Shown: one piece after another, positions 6,618-15,426 of the stretch
Position numbering within the stretch: the stretch's first letter is position 1
Layout: every line of letters starts with the position of its first letter
Assembly: GCA_024280945.1 (NCBI GenBank)
Contig: JAMXLO010000108.1
Span: forward strand, 42,678 to 106,677
DNA length: 64,000 bases
DNA from: Acetobacteraceae bacterium
GTDB taxonomy: Bacteria > Pseudomonadota > Alphaproteobacteria > Acetobacterales > Acetobacteraceae
Direction of reading: 5' to 3'
Position numbers and translations under genes: made by a program
The notes under the pieces: generated by a model
The model's input: only the letters and a program-made list of their open reading frames with translations
Databases searched by the model: none
What the model was told of the DNA's origin: nothing

Positions 6618-8954
6618 CTAATCCGCCGCCTGCAGCGTCGTGGCCTCGACCTGAACCAGCAGCGCCTCCAGATCCCTGATCGAGTAAGGCTTGTTCAGCA
6701 TCCCCTGCAGTGCCGCCAGTTCCCGTTGCTCGGTCTCGCTCAGGTCGGCGTAGCCGGTCGCCAATATGATCGGTCCGGTGAAACCGCGCTCCCGCATTGC
6801 GGCGGCAACCTGCAGCCCCGTCATCGCCGGCATCGCATAGTCGAGCAAGACCACTGCCGGTTGAACAACAAGTGCCTCCAGTGCTTCGTAGCCTCCAGCC
6901 GCCGTGGCTACGCAATAGCCAAGTTGCCGCAACATTTCTGCGCTGACCTGCAGCACATCGGGGTCGTCATCGACTACCAGGACCTTTGAGTCCGTGCGCA
7001 TCCGCCGTGGTTCAGCTGGCGCGCCCTCTGGTCTGGGTATCGCGGTGGCTCTCGGCAGGAGCAGAGTTACGGAGGTACCCTCACCCGGCGACGAGGAGAG
7101 TCGTACCGCACCTTTGACCTCGCGAACCATGCGCTGCACCTGGCTCAATCCGAGCCCCGTACCCGATGGTCCCTTGGTCGTGAAGAACGGTTCAAAAGCG
7201 CGCCTCGCCACGTGCTCATCCATGCCCATGCCGGTATCGGCGACGGTAATGGCAACGTAGTGACCAGCGGCGATTTCATCCTTCTCCTGAAGGGGCTGAT
7301 TCGTCGTGCTGATCGTCAGCAAGCCGCCATCCGGCATGGCATCGCGCGCGTTGAGCGCGAGATTGAGGATTGCCGCCTCGACCTGACTTGGCTCGATCAT
7401 CGCAGGCCATAGATCGCGACTAAGGCTGGTCTCGATGCTGATGCGCTGCCCATGGGTAGAGGTACGCAGCAGCGGTACAAGGTCGGAGATCAGCTTATTG
7501 ACGTCGGTCGTGTCGACCGACAGGCGCTGGCGGCGCGAAAATGCCAATAGTCGCCCGCTAAGCTGTGAGCCTCGATGGACGGCACCCGTGGCCCGATCGA
7601 TCCAGCGATGCTGCCGTTCCTGCTCTGGCGGCGCTGTCTGCGCCAACAGATCGAGATTGCCCTGGATGGTTGCCAGCAGGTTGTTGAAATCGTGCGCAAT
7701 ACCGCCGGCAAGCTGGCCGACCGCCTGTAGCTTCTGCGCCTGAACCAGCGCCGCTTCGGTGTTTTGCCGTTCTGTGATCTCTACCTGCAGACGATTGTTG
7801 GTGACCAGCAGCTCCTGCGTGCGCTCGGCCACTCTCGCTTCCAGCTCATCGGCATGTTCGCGCAGCTCCTCCTCGCGTCTGGCGAGGGTGCTTGCCATAT
7901 CATTGAAGGCAGCGGCGATCTGTCCGAATTCCGAGGCTTGGTCGTCGCTATGGACCTGGGTGGCAAGATCCCCCTCGCGCCACCGGCGCGCTGCCGCCAC
8001 AAGTTCACGCGTCGGACGGCCGATGAAGCGTCGGGCAACAAACAACGTAAGCACAAAGGCGATGATGGCAACGAATGCAATCAATGCAGCCCCACGCAGG
8101 GCCGTACGATTGATCTCTGCCATCATTGCCGGCTCGTAAAAGCCGACAGAGACAAACAGGCCGGTGGCGGTTCGTCCAGCGGGAACGAAACCGACGACGC
8201 GGTACTTGCCGTCGATGCTTCTCAGGCGTTGCACGCCGGGCCCGGCTGCTTTCACCAACTCCAGCGCGTTGGGCGGAAATTGCCTGCCAACAAAGTCGGC
8301 GTGCTGAGGACTGCGCGCAAGCACAACGCCGTCACGATCGGCAACGGTGAGAGCACTATCGGTGAGGAAGCGTGACCCCGTCTCTCTTAGCTGTGCCAGA
8401 TGCTCTGCCAGCCAAGCCAGGTCGAGTCCGGCCACCAGAGCACCAGGGTCGCCGGCATGATTTGCGGCAAGCGGCAGTACCATTGGCAGAAAGCCACCGT
8501 TCACTCCCGGTGCGGTGGAAAATCGGCCGATGGTGAATTCCTTGGCCTCGAGCGCTTCGCGCATCCAGCGCGGCTGCGCTCCAGCGGCCCACAGGGGGGA
8601 GGATGCCGAGCCGCAGCGGATTTCGCCGTGGTCATCGAGCCGCGCCACGAATGCAAACATCGGCAGGCTGCGCAGCATTGCGTTCAGTTTGTCGTCGCAG
8701 CCGGCCGTGACGTCGCGGACATCATCCAGTAGAGCCACTGCACCCAGTAACGTGCGGCCACCGTCTGTGATGCTGCCAATATCCCCGTTCAGCAACTGGG
8801 CCTGCTGCACCGACAGATCGCCAAGCTGCGCGCGTCGCTCGGCCCAGTGGGTGTACTCGCTCCATGCCTCCAGAACTATCACCGGCATGAGGCAGGTCAG
8901 CACGACGAGCAGCAGTCGCGTGGAAAACCGCATGCAACGCCAGTTTCGTCCCAT
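6618..8954 (-). CDS. Hybrid sensor histidine kinase with receiver domain
   Basis: From ATG 8954 the product has 778 residues. It has a transmembrane helix (about 12-28), a periplasmic sensory domain of about 250 residues that looks Cache-like, a second helix (about 288-310), a HAMP linker, a coiled coil (REEELREHADELEARVAERT), and a HisKA dimerisation helix with phospho-acceptor in AHDFNN (His 421). The HATPase domain shows NARDAM, DTGMGM and GTGLGL, and a C-terminal receiver has VVLLDYAMP (Asp 705). It is therefore a membrane phosphorelay kinase; no partner regulator is adjacent. Start choice is uncertain: TTG 9017 and ATG 8933 are alternatives and none has a good Shine-Dalgarno. The signal sensed is unknown. 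Confidence 0.88.
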   Translation of the reverse strand: MGRNWRCMRFSTRLLLVVLTCLMPVIVLEAWSEYTHWAERRAQLGDLSVQQAQLLNGDIGSITDGGRTLLGAVALLDDVRDVTAGCDDKLNAMLRSLPMFAFVARLDDHGEIRCGSASSPLWAAGAQPRWMREALEAKEFTIGRFSTAPGVNGGFLPMVLPLAANHAGDPGALVAGLDLAWLAEHLAQLRETGSRFLTDSALTVADRDGVVLARSPQHADFVGRQFPPNALELVKAAGPGVQRLRSIDGKYRVVGFVPAGRTATGLFVSVGFYEPAMMAEINRTALRGAALIAFVAIIAFVLTLFVARRFIGRPTRELVAAARRWREGDLATQVHSDDQASEFGQIAAAFNDMASTLARREEELREHADELEARVAERTQELLVTNNRLQVEITERQNTEAALVQAQKLQAVGQLAGGIAHDFNNLLATIQGNLDLLAQTAPPEQERQHRWIDRATGAVHRGSQLSGRLLAFSRRQRLSVDTTDVNKLISDLVPLLRTSTHGQRISIETSLSRDLWPAMIEPSQVEAAILNLALNARDAMPDGGLLTISTTNQPLQEKDEIAAGHYVAITVADTGMGMDEHVARRAFEPFFTTKGPSGTGLGLSQVQRMVREVKGAVRLSSSPGEGTSVTLLLPRATAIPRPEGAPAEPRRMRTDSKVLVVDDDPDVLQVSAEMLRQLGYCVATAAGGYEALEALVVQPAVVLLDYAMPAMTGLQVAAAMRERGFTGPIILATGYADLSETEQRELAALQGMLNKPYSIRDLEALLVQVEATTLQAAD

Positions 8955-9105
8955 ATCCCGTTCGGCCCGTGCAGCCTGGGTTAACGGTCCACTCGTTACG
9001 GAGAGCCTGCTCGACAAGGAAGCAGTCCCGGCACCACCCTCGTAACGAGGCCGACACAGCTAGAAGTAGGGTTGCGGCCACGGTGAGGAATTCTCATTGA
9101 TCGCT

Positions 9106-9135
9106 CCCTATTGAGTGATTTACCTCACAATAGGG
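9106..9135. promoter_or_regulatory. Perfect inverted repeat between sensor kinase and liv operon
   Basis: CCCTATTG (9106-9113) and CAATAGGG (9128-9135) form perfect 8-base arms around a 14-base centre. No T-run follows on either strand, so an intrinsic terminator is unlikely. It lies upstream of the sensor kinase and downstream of livF, which suits an operator or an mRNA-stabilising hairpin. A 12-base palindrome, CAAAAATTTTTG, sits at 9153-9164. Confidence 0.4.
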
Positions 9136-9167
9136 CGAGAATCACCGATTGCCAAAAATTTTTGCAG

Positions 9168-9866
9168 CTAAACTTCCAGCCATTCGCGCCGGATGTCGGC
9201 CCGCCCGGAAATGTCGGCGGGCGTACCATGAAATACTATACGCCCGTGGCCCATGACGTACAGTCTGTGAGATATCTGAAGGGCTATCGTCAACTTTTGT
9301 TCGATTAGAAAAATAGAGACGCCGCGACGAGCGATCTCCTCGAGCAATTGGCCGACCTGCTCGACCAACCTTGGTGCCAAGCCTTCCGTTGGCTCATCGA
9401 TGAGGATCAGGTCGGGGTCGCCCATCAGCGTGCGACAGATTGTCAGCATCTGCTGCTCACCTCCGGACAGGACACCGGCCGGGGTGTTCTGCCTCTCGGC
9501 GAGGTTGGGAAACAGCCGGAACACATCGTCGAAGTTCCATCGACCGAACCGGCCGGCCCGCTTGAGCCCGAGCATCAGGTTCTGGCGCACCGTGAGCGTC
9601 GGGAAGATCTGTCGATCCTCCGGCACATAGCCGATTCCCATCCTGGCAACGAGGTTGGCGCTGAGACCGGCGATGTTTCGATCGCGGTATCGAACCGTCC
9701 CGATAGGGTCGACGAGGCCCATGATGGCCTTGCAGGTGGTGGAGCGACCGACGCCATTCCGGCCAAGCAGCGAAACGATTTCGCCTTCGCCGACCGTCAG
9801 GTTCACGCCTTGCAGGATGTGGCTCTTGCCGTAGAAGGCATGCAGATCGCTGACTTCCAGCATCAT
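9168..9866 (-). CDS. livF: HAAT-family ABC transporter ATPase (LivF-like), variant Walker A
   Basis: A 232-residue ATPase of branched-chain amino-acid-type importers, last gene of a five-gene operon; its ATG overlaps the livG stop. The Q-loop region is followed by LSGGEQQ (signature) and LILIDEPTEGLAP (Walker B, catalytic Glu), and an H-loop-like segment near the end reads FLIEQKL. The Walker A motif reads GRNGVGRST: residue 41 is Arg (codon 9746-9744, CGC) where the family has Lys. The other three Liv ATPases in the window keep Lys. Such a change normally impairs ATP binding or hydrolysis, so this subunit may be catalytically weak and rely on LivG. The transported substrate is not predictable. 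Confidence 0.9.
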   Translation of the reverse strand: MMLEVSDLHAFYGKSHILQGVNLTVGEGEIVSLLGRNGVGRSTTCKAIMGLVDPIGTVRYRDRNIAGLSANLVARMGIGYVPEDRQIFPTLTVRQNLMLGLKRAGRFGRWNFDDVFRLFPNLAERQNTPAGVLSGGEQQMLTICRTLMGDPDLILIDEPTEGLAPRLVEQVGQLLEEIARRGVSIFLIEQKLTIALQISHRLYVMGHGRIVFHGTPADISGRADIRREWLEV

Positions 9867-10618
9867 GCCGCCATCGCTCCCAGGTACGCTTCCTGCACCG
9901 CGCGGTCGGCGCGAATGGCGGATGGCGGCCCGGACGCAATCACGCGGCCATAGACCAGCACAGTGATCGTGTCGGCCAGATCGAACACCACACGCATGTC
10001 GTGCTCCACCATAAGAAGCGTTTTGCCCTCGGTGACCCGGCGGATCAGGGCGACCGCGTATTCCGTTTCGCTGTGACTCATGCCTGCTGTGGGTTCGTCG
10101 AGCAGGATCACGCTGGCCCCACCTGCCACTGTCATGCCGATCTCGAGTGCCCGCTGTTCGGCGTACGACAGCAGCCCGGCCGGTAAGTCGTGCCGCTCCG
10201 CCAGATTGAGGTCACGCAACAGTGCCTCAGTCGCCTCGTTCAGCGCCCGCGCGCGCGGCAGCAGGTGCCAAAATGAATACCGGTAGCCTCGGCTCCATAG
10301 CAGGGCACAGCGTAGGTTCTCGAACACCGTGAGTCGGGGAAAGATCGACGTGATCTGGAAACTGCGCGACAGGCCCAGGCGGTTGATCCGCTGTGGGGGA
10401 AGGGCGTCGATGCGCTGGCCGCGCAATTCGATACTGCCGGCGGTAATCGGAAACCGCCCGGATATCAGATTGAAGAGCGTCGTCTTGCCGGCGCCGTTGG
10501 GGCCGATAATGGCATGACGTTCACCGCCCGCTACATCCAGACTTACGCCACGAATGATCTCCGTGGCGCCGAAATTCTTGCGCACGTCGGCAAGCCGGAT
10601 CGCCGGCATCCCCGTCAC
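9863..10618 (-). CDS. livG: HAAT-family ABC transporter ATPase (LivG-like)
   Basis: A 251-residue cytoplasmic ATPase pairing with LivF on the LivH/LivM membrane core. Visible motifs are Walker A GPNGAGKTTL, Walker B VILLDEPTAGM, a signature region that reads LLSYAEQRALEI (in LivG proteins the canonical LSGGQ is usually LSYGxQR-like), and the H-loop in MVEHDM. The long insertion between Walker A and signature, with FPRLTVFENL and the Q-loop, is typical of LivG. The start ATG overlaps the livM stop by four bases and its own stop overlaps livF, so the operon is translationally coupled. Length is normal for the family. Confidence 0.93.
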   Translation of the reverse strand: MTGMPAIRLADVRKNFGATEIIRGVSLDVAGGERHAIIGPNGAGKTTLFNLISGRFPITAGSIELRGQRIDALPPQRINRLGLSRSFQITSIFPRLTVFENLRCALLWSRGYRYSFWHLLPRARALNEATEALLRDLNLAERHDLPAGLLSYAEQRALEIGMTVAGGASVILLDEPTAGMSHSETEYAVALIRRVTEGKTLLMVEHDMRVVFDLADTITVLVYGRVIASGPPSAIRADRAVQEAYLGAMAA

Positions 10619-11880
10619 GCTCGCGCCTCCACACTGCCGGCAACCGACTCCCAGACGCGGGCAAAGTATCGCGCCTCAAACCGCAGCCACACGGTTCCCA
10701 CAACCAGCAGAACGATCGCAATCGCCCAGGGCGCAGCGGTGTTCGCGTCGATCGGCGAGCCGAATAGCACCAGATGCTTACCAGCCGCTGCCCCGATCGT
10801 GAGAAAAGACAGCAGTTCCACCATTCCGACAAATCCCGCCACCGTGGCAATCCCGGGCACCACGAGACGCAGATAAGGCAGGATCAGCCGCGATAAACGC
10901 CCGGCGCGCCAGACCGGTCCATGCGCCATGATGATCCCGGTGATGCCGGCCGGTGCGAACGTCACCATGGCAATGAACAGCACGCCGACATAGATCAACC
11001 AGGAGTTCGACATCAAGCTGACGCCGCTTTGCAGCAGGGTGATCAACACTGCGCCGAGAACCGGGCCGACGAATACCATGTTGCCGCCGATATAGGCCAT
11101 CAACAGGGCGTTGGCGGACAACGGTGCGGCGACTGCATCGAAGGTGACGATCTCGTAGGTGATGGCGTACAGGCCGCCGCCAATCCCGGCGAAAAAGCCC
11201 GCCAGGCAAAATTGCAGGAACCGCACGATGCGCGGGTCGTAGCCCATGAACTGCGCACGCTCGAAGTTGTCGCGGCAGGCGTTTGCCATTCGTCCGAGCG
11301 GCGTCATGGTCTGCAGCCACATCAGCAATGCGGCAACGAAGGTCCAGCCAACGATCAGGTAGTAGACCTGGATGCCGGAGGCATAGGACAGCCCGAACAG
11401 ACTTTGATCGATCATGCGGTCGGTGCTGACACCACCCTCACCGCCAAAGAAGTGGTGGAACATCAGGGCTGCGGTGGCGACGAGCTCGCCGATGCCCAAC
11501 GTAATCATGGCGAAGGCCGTGGCGCGCTGCTTTGTTGCCATGGCGCCGAACACGATGGCAAGGCCAAGTCCCGACAGGCCCGCAAGGAGCGGCATCAGTT
11601 CCGTCGGCACCGGCAGCTCGCCGGCGCCGGCGGCGTTCAAAAAGTGGATGGTCGAATAGCCGCCGAAACCGAAGAAGGTCGCATGGCACAGCGAGAACAG
11701 GCCTGCCTGGCCGAGCAGCATGTTGTACGATAGTGCGAGGATGATCATCATCCCCATCTGGCTCAGCATGGAGATGACGAATCCAGCCGGACGGTGATGC
11801 GCGAAATCGTAGAACAGCCACGGCAACACGATAGCTACTGCGAGCAGCGTGAGCCAGATGATGGCAGAGCGCCGCGTCAT
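10615..11880 (-). CDS. livM: HAAT-family ABC transporter permease (LivM-like), extended C-terminus
   Basis: A 421-residue polytopic membrane protein of the LivM family. It shows the conserved early segment ALSYNMLLGQAGLFSLCHA and a middle EAA-like loop region around NACRDNFERAQFMGYD. LivM proteins are usually about 300-350 residues. Here about 90 residues follow the expected end (AHGPVWRAGRL), including two further predicted membrane segments (VPGIATVAGFVGMVELLSFL and WAIAIVLLVVGTVWL). It forms the translocation pore with LivH. The start overlaps the livH stop by four bases. The extension could alter topology or couple to another subunit; the second LivM in this window lacks it. Confidence 0.9.
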   Translation of the reverse strand: MTRRSAIIWLTLLAVAIVLPWLFYDFAHHRPAGFVISMLSQMGMMIILALSYNMLLGQAGLFSLCHATFFGFGGYSTIHFLNAAGAGELPVPTELMPLLAGLSGLGLAIVFGAMATKQRATAFAMITLGIGELVATAALMFHHFFGGEGGVSTDRMIDQSLFGLSYASGIQVYYLIVGWTFVAALLMWLQTMTPLGRMANACRDNFERAQFMGYDPRIVRFLQFCLAGFFAGIGGGLYAITYEIVTFDAVAAPLSANALLMAYIGGNMVFVGPVLGAVLITLLQSGVSLMSNSWLIYVGVLFIAMVTFAPAGITGIIMAHGPVWRAGRLSRLILPYLRLVVPGIATVAGFVGMVELLSFLTIGAAAGKHLVLFGSPIDANTAAPWAIAIVLLVVGTVWLRFEARYFARVWESVAGSVEARA

Positions 11881-12824
11881 GTGTCGCGCGTGCCGAGCAG
11901 GCCACGTGGGCGGAAAAACAGGATCAGCACCATCATCAGCAGCGGCAGTAGCGCGCCGATACGCGCGACCGGTACCGTCAGGATCTCGCCCAGCAAGTCA
12001 TCGCTACGGGGCACGATGCCGATCGGACGCAACAAATCCGCGATCGATGCGTCGATCACCACGGAAAACGTCACGACCATCCCCATGATGATCGAGGCGA
12101 TGAAACAGCCGGCGAGCGAACCAAGCCCGCCAAACACCACGACGACGAACACGATAGGCCCCATCGCATCCGCAATACCTGGCTCGGTGGACTGGTAGTT
12201 GCCGCCAATCACCCCCGCCAACCCAGCGAGAAAGCAGCCGCCAGCAAATACGATGGTGAAGACCAGCGGCACGTTGTGTCCCAGCGCAGCAGTCATCCCG
12301 GGATGCGTCAGTGCCGCCTGGATGATCATGCCGACGCGCGTGCGCTTCAGCAGCAGCCAGATCCCCCCCAGCATCCCGGCTGAGATCAGCAACATGAAGC
12401 CACGGTATGCCGGGAATTGCAGGCCGTAAAGCGTGAACAGCGGAAAGTCGAGACTGGCTGGCACGCGATACGGCATCGGCAGCATGCCCCATGCCATCTG
12501 GACAGAGCGACCGATGATGAACACCAAGCCAAACGTGAACAGCAATTCGGCAATGTGGCCGTTGTGGTGCACGCGGCGGAGGCCCCAGATCTCGATCGCT
12601 GCGCCGATTGCACCACACAGCAAAGGAGCGATCAGCAGCGCTGACCAAAAGCCGATCCAGCGGGTACTCTCATAAGCGAAATAGGCCCCCAACATGTAGA
12701 TCGAGCCATGCGCAAAGTTCAGCACCCCCATCATGCTGAAGATCAACGTCAGGCCGGATGCCAGCATGAACAGCAGCATGCCATAGACGAGACCATTCAG
12801 CAGGGAGACGAGCAGGACCTCCAT
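11877..12824 (-). CDS. livH: HAAT-family ABC transporter permease (LivH-like)
   Basis: A 315-residue inner-membrane permease. The N-terminus LLVSLLNGLVYGMLLFMLAS and the following LTLIFSMMGVLNFAHGSIYM are hallmark LivH sequences, and about eight hydrophobic helices follow. It begins 25 bases after the substrate-binding protein gene, and its stop overlaps livM. It forms the importer channel with LivM. Length is slightly above the usual 290-300 residues, ending in FFRPRGLLG, a typical LivH terminus. Confidence 0.92.
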   Translation of the reverse strand: MEVLLVSLLNGLVYGMLLFMLASGLTLIFSMMGVLNFAHGSIYMLGAYFAYESTRWIGFWSALLIAPLLCGAIGAAIEIWGLRRVHHNGHIAELLFTFGLVFIIGRSVQMAWGMLPMPYRVPASLDFPLFTLYGLQFPAYRGFMLLISAGMLGGIWLLLKRTRVGMIIQAALTHPGMTAALGHNVPLVFTIVFAGGCFLAGLAGVIGGNYQSTEPGIADAMGPIVFVVVVFGGLGSLAGCFIASIIMGMVVTFSVVIDASIADLLRPIGIVPRSDDLLGEILTVPVARIGALLPLLMMVLILFFRPRGLLGTRDT

Positions 12825-12849
12825 GCTGAGAACCTCAAACGCTGCTGTT

Positions 12850-14097
12850 TCAGGATGCCGGACGCTTCATCTTACAGGAGGTGGGCAAGGTCAGATCGGC
12901 GCCGGAGATCTTGGCCTCGCTCTTCCAGCCAAGCCCGGTCTTTTCTGCATCTAGCTTCGCCGAATGGGTGAAGATCGCCTCATGCAGGGGGCCAAGAAAC
13001 TGGTGATCCTCGGCGCGCATGACGTTCTCGTCACCCATCATATCGGTGACCTTCATGCCTTCGAGTGCCTTGGCAACCTTCACCGCGTCGGTCGAACCCG
13101 CCTTGTTGATGGCCGCCGTCAGCATCTGGAACATCGTAACGTAGTCGAGTGGAATAAAATTGAATTCGGCCCGTGCCCGCCATTCCGATATGAACTTCTC
13201 CGCCGCTGGGTTGTTCTCCTCGGCCGCGACATTGTCATGAAATTCCATGATAGAGGTCAGCCGATTGTCGCCTGCAGGTCCTGTCGATGTCGGTCCGCCG
13301 GGCTGATGCGCGAGATACGAATCATAGCGAATTTCCAGACCGGCATCGTTGCCCGCCTTCATCAGCAGGTTCAGGTCGCGATCATAATTCGACGTCACCA
13401 ATGACTGCGCACCTGACGCCTTAATCTTCGCGATATACGGTGAGAAGTCCTGCACCTTGCCGAACGGGACGAGTTCGTCGCCGACCACTTTTACATCTGG
13501 CCTGTACTGCGCCAGGTATTTTTGCGTCGCCTTCTGCACTGATTGGCCGAACAGATAGTCCTGGTTCAGCAGGTAAACGCTCTTCACCGACTGCGGCAGC
13601 GTCTTGATGCGCGCCACAGCCCGCTGGTCCACATTGACCGTGAAGCGGAAGTGCCAAAAGTCGCATTGCTCGTTGGTCAACTCCGTGGCCAGCGCACCGC
13701 AGTTCAGATACAGCAGGCGATTATCCGGGTTCCGCGCGTTGTGCTTCGACACCGCATCGATCATCGCCGAACCGACGTTCGACCCTACACAGTGCATGAC
13801 AAAGGGTAGATTCTGGTCGGTTACGCTCTTTAGCGCGATCAGCGCCTCAGCTGGCTGCAGCTTATCGTCGAAAGTGACGAGTTCATACTTTTTGCCGAGT
13901 GGGCCCCCTTGGGCATTGGCCTTTTCGAGGATAAAGTTGAACACCTTCAGAAAGTTATTGCCGGTGGCGGCAAACGGCCCCGAGAAGGGGTCAATATAGC
14001 CGATCTTAATGGTGTCGTCGGCGGCGCGGGCTGCTCCAACCGAGGCGATCCCCAACAATCCCACGAAGATCGCAGTGAACAGACGCCAGCCGACCAT
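12850..14097 (-). CDS. Periplasmic substrate-binding protein of a HAAT ABC transporter
   Basis: A 415-residue protein with a Sec signal peptide (MVGWRLFTAIFVGLLGIASV to about ARAA) followed by IKIGYIDPFSGPFAATGNN, the usual start of the periplasmic binding protein type 1 (Peripla_BP_6) domain. It is the first gene of operon 1 and has an excellent ribosome-binding site (GGGAGGAAAC before ATG 14097). It would capture the ligand and deliver it to LivHMGF. In this family ligands range from branched-chain amino acids to aromatic acids and amides. The divergent acyl-CoA dehydrogenase and ligase genes hint at a carboxylic acid, an inference only. Confidence 0.92.
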   Translation of the reverse strand: MVGWRLFTAIFVGLLGIASVGAARAADDTIKIGYIDPFSGPFAATGNNFLKVFNFILEKANAQGGPLGKKYELVTFDDKLQPAEALIALKSVTDQNLPFVMHCVGSNVGSAMIDAVSKHNARNPDNRLLYLNCGALATELTNEQCDFWHFRFTVNVDQRAVARIKTLPQSVKSVYLLNQDYLFGQSVQKATQKYLAQYRPDVKVVGDELVPFGKVQDFSPYIAKIKASGAQSLVTSNYDRDLNLLMKAGNDAGLEIRYDSYLAHQPGGPTSTGPAGDNRLTSIMEFHDNVAAEENNPAAEKFISEWRARAEFNFIPLDYVTMFQMLTAAINKAGSTDAVKVAKALEGMKVTDMMGDENVMRAEDHQFLGPLHEAIFTHSAKLDAEKTGLGWKSEAKISGADLTLPTSCKMKRPAS

Positions 14098-14196
14098 GTT
14101 TCCTCCCTTTGGTCTAAACTATCCTTGGACCTTATGCCGCGGTGCGAAACGGAGTCAATTTGGCTAGCCGCTGGCAGGTCCTGCTAGGATCGCTAA

Positions 14197-15426
14197 ATGT
14201 CAGACGCGCTGGACACCCCGCTGTTCGATCCACCGGCGTACCGCCTCACTCACGAGCAGGCGGACCTGATTGCGCGGGCGCGGAAGCTGGGCGCGGAGCG
14301 ATTTGCTCCGCGTGCCGCGCAATATGACCGAGATGCCAGTTTCCCCACGGAGAACTACCGCGATCTACGCGATGCGGGGCTACTCGGTTTCTGCATCCCG
14401 CGGCAGCATGGTGGGCTCGGAGCCGGCTATCTTACCTATTCGCTCGCCGCAGCGGAGATTGCGCGCTCGTGCGGTGCAACGGCACTGACCTGGAACATGC
14501 ACGTCTGTTCCACGTTGTGGACTGGCGCCCTGGCTGATGATCTTCAAATGGACGCGACGACTCGAGCCGAGCATGAGCGGCGCCGCGCACTGCACTTCCG
14601 GCGAATTGTCGCCGACGGTGCGATCTATGCGCAGCCATTCTCGGAGGGAAATGCATCCGCCGTTGGCGCTATACCTTTCGGCACCGTTGCGAGGCCGGTT
14701 GACGGGGGCTGGTCGGTGACCGGGCGCAAAGTATTCGCTTCGCTGTCCGGGCATGCCGACTATTACGGGGTCCTTTGCACCGAGCGCGCGAATGATGAAA
14801 CCGCGTCGAGGCGCAATACTCTGTACGTGGCGATCCCCGCCGCTGCGCAGGGGGTTGCCGTCGTCGGCGACTGGGACCCTCTCGGTATGCGCGGTACCGT
14901 CTCGCGCACTCTGGAATTCTCGGACGTGTTCGTCGAGCGCGATGCCGCACTCATGCCGCGTGGCATGTACTTTCAGGCCGCATCACGCTGGCCGCATATG
15001 TTCCTGACGCTGTCGCCAACATATCTCGGACTGGCGCAGGCAGCGTACGACTTCACTGCGCGCTATCTGCGTGGCGGACGACGCAGCAGCGTGGTAAAAC
15101 AACTCGCTGTTGCCGAGATGCGCATCAAGCTGGAACAGGCCAAGACGCTGTGGTTCCAGGCGGTGAGCGAGGCGCATGTCGATCCCACGCCGGAACAGCG
15201 ACTGCGTGCATATGCGGCGCAGTACACCACAATGGAGACGGCCAACGACTTGGCACGGCTGGCTATCCGTACCTGCGGCGGACACTCGATGCTGAAGTCA
15301 CTGCCGTTGGAGCGGATTTACCGAGACAGCCGATGCGGGTCGTTGATGGCGCCATGGACCGCCGAGGTCTGCCTGGAACGGATCGGCCATGGGTCGCTGT
15401 ACAATGAAGGCGAGACTGACGAATGA
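14197..15426 (+). CDS. Acyl-CoA dehydrogenase family protein
   Basis: A 409-residue flavoenzyme of the acyl-CoA dehydrogenase superfamily. The N-terminal helical domain contains DRDASFPTENYRDLRDAGLL. The middle beta domain shows YAQPFSEGNASAVG and VTGRKVFASLSG, and the C-terminal helical domain contains a family-type ending (RTCGGHSMLKSLPLERIYRD). It should oxidise an acyl-CoA ester using FAD; chain specificity cannot be read, and a monooxygenase-like variant is possible. AGGA lies eight bases before ATG 14197. The gene is divergent from operon 1 (99-base gap) and overlaps the ligase start as ATGA, so the two are co-translated. Confidence 0.88.
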   Translation: MSDALDTPLFDPPAYRLTHEQADLIARARKLGAERFAPRAAQYDRDASFPTENYRDLRDAGLLGFCIPRQHGGLGAGYLTYSLAAAEIARSCGATALTWNMHVCSTLWTGALADDLQMDATTRAEHERRRALHFRRIVADGAIYAQPFSEGNASAVGAIPFGTVARPVDGGWSVTGRKVFASLSGHADYYGVLCTERANDETASRRNTLYVAIPAAAQGVAVVGDWDPLGMRGTVSRTLEFSDVFVERDAALMPRGMYFQAASRWPHMFLTLSPTYLGLAQAAYDFTARYLRGGRRSSVVKQLAVAEMRIKLEQAKTLWFQAVSEAHVDPTPEQRLRAYAAQYTTMETANDLARLAIRTCGGHSMLKSLPLERIYRDSRCGSLMAPWTAEVCLERIGHGSLYNEGETDE

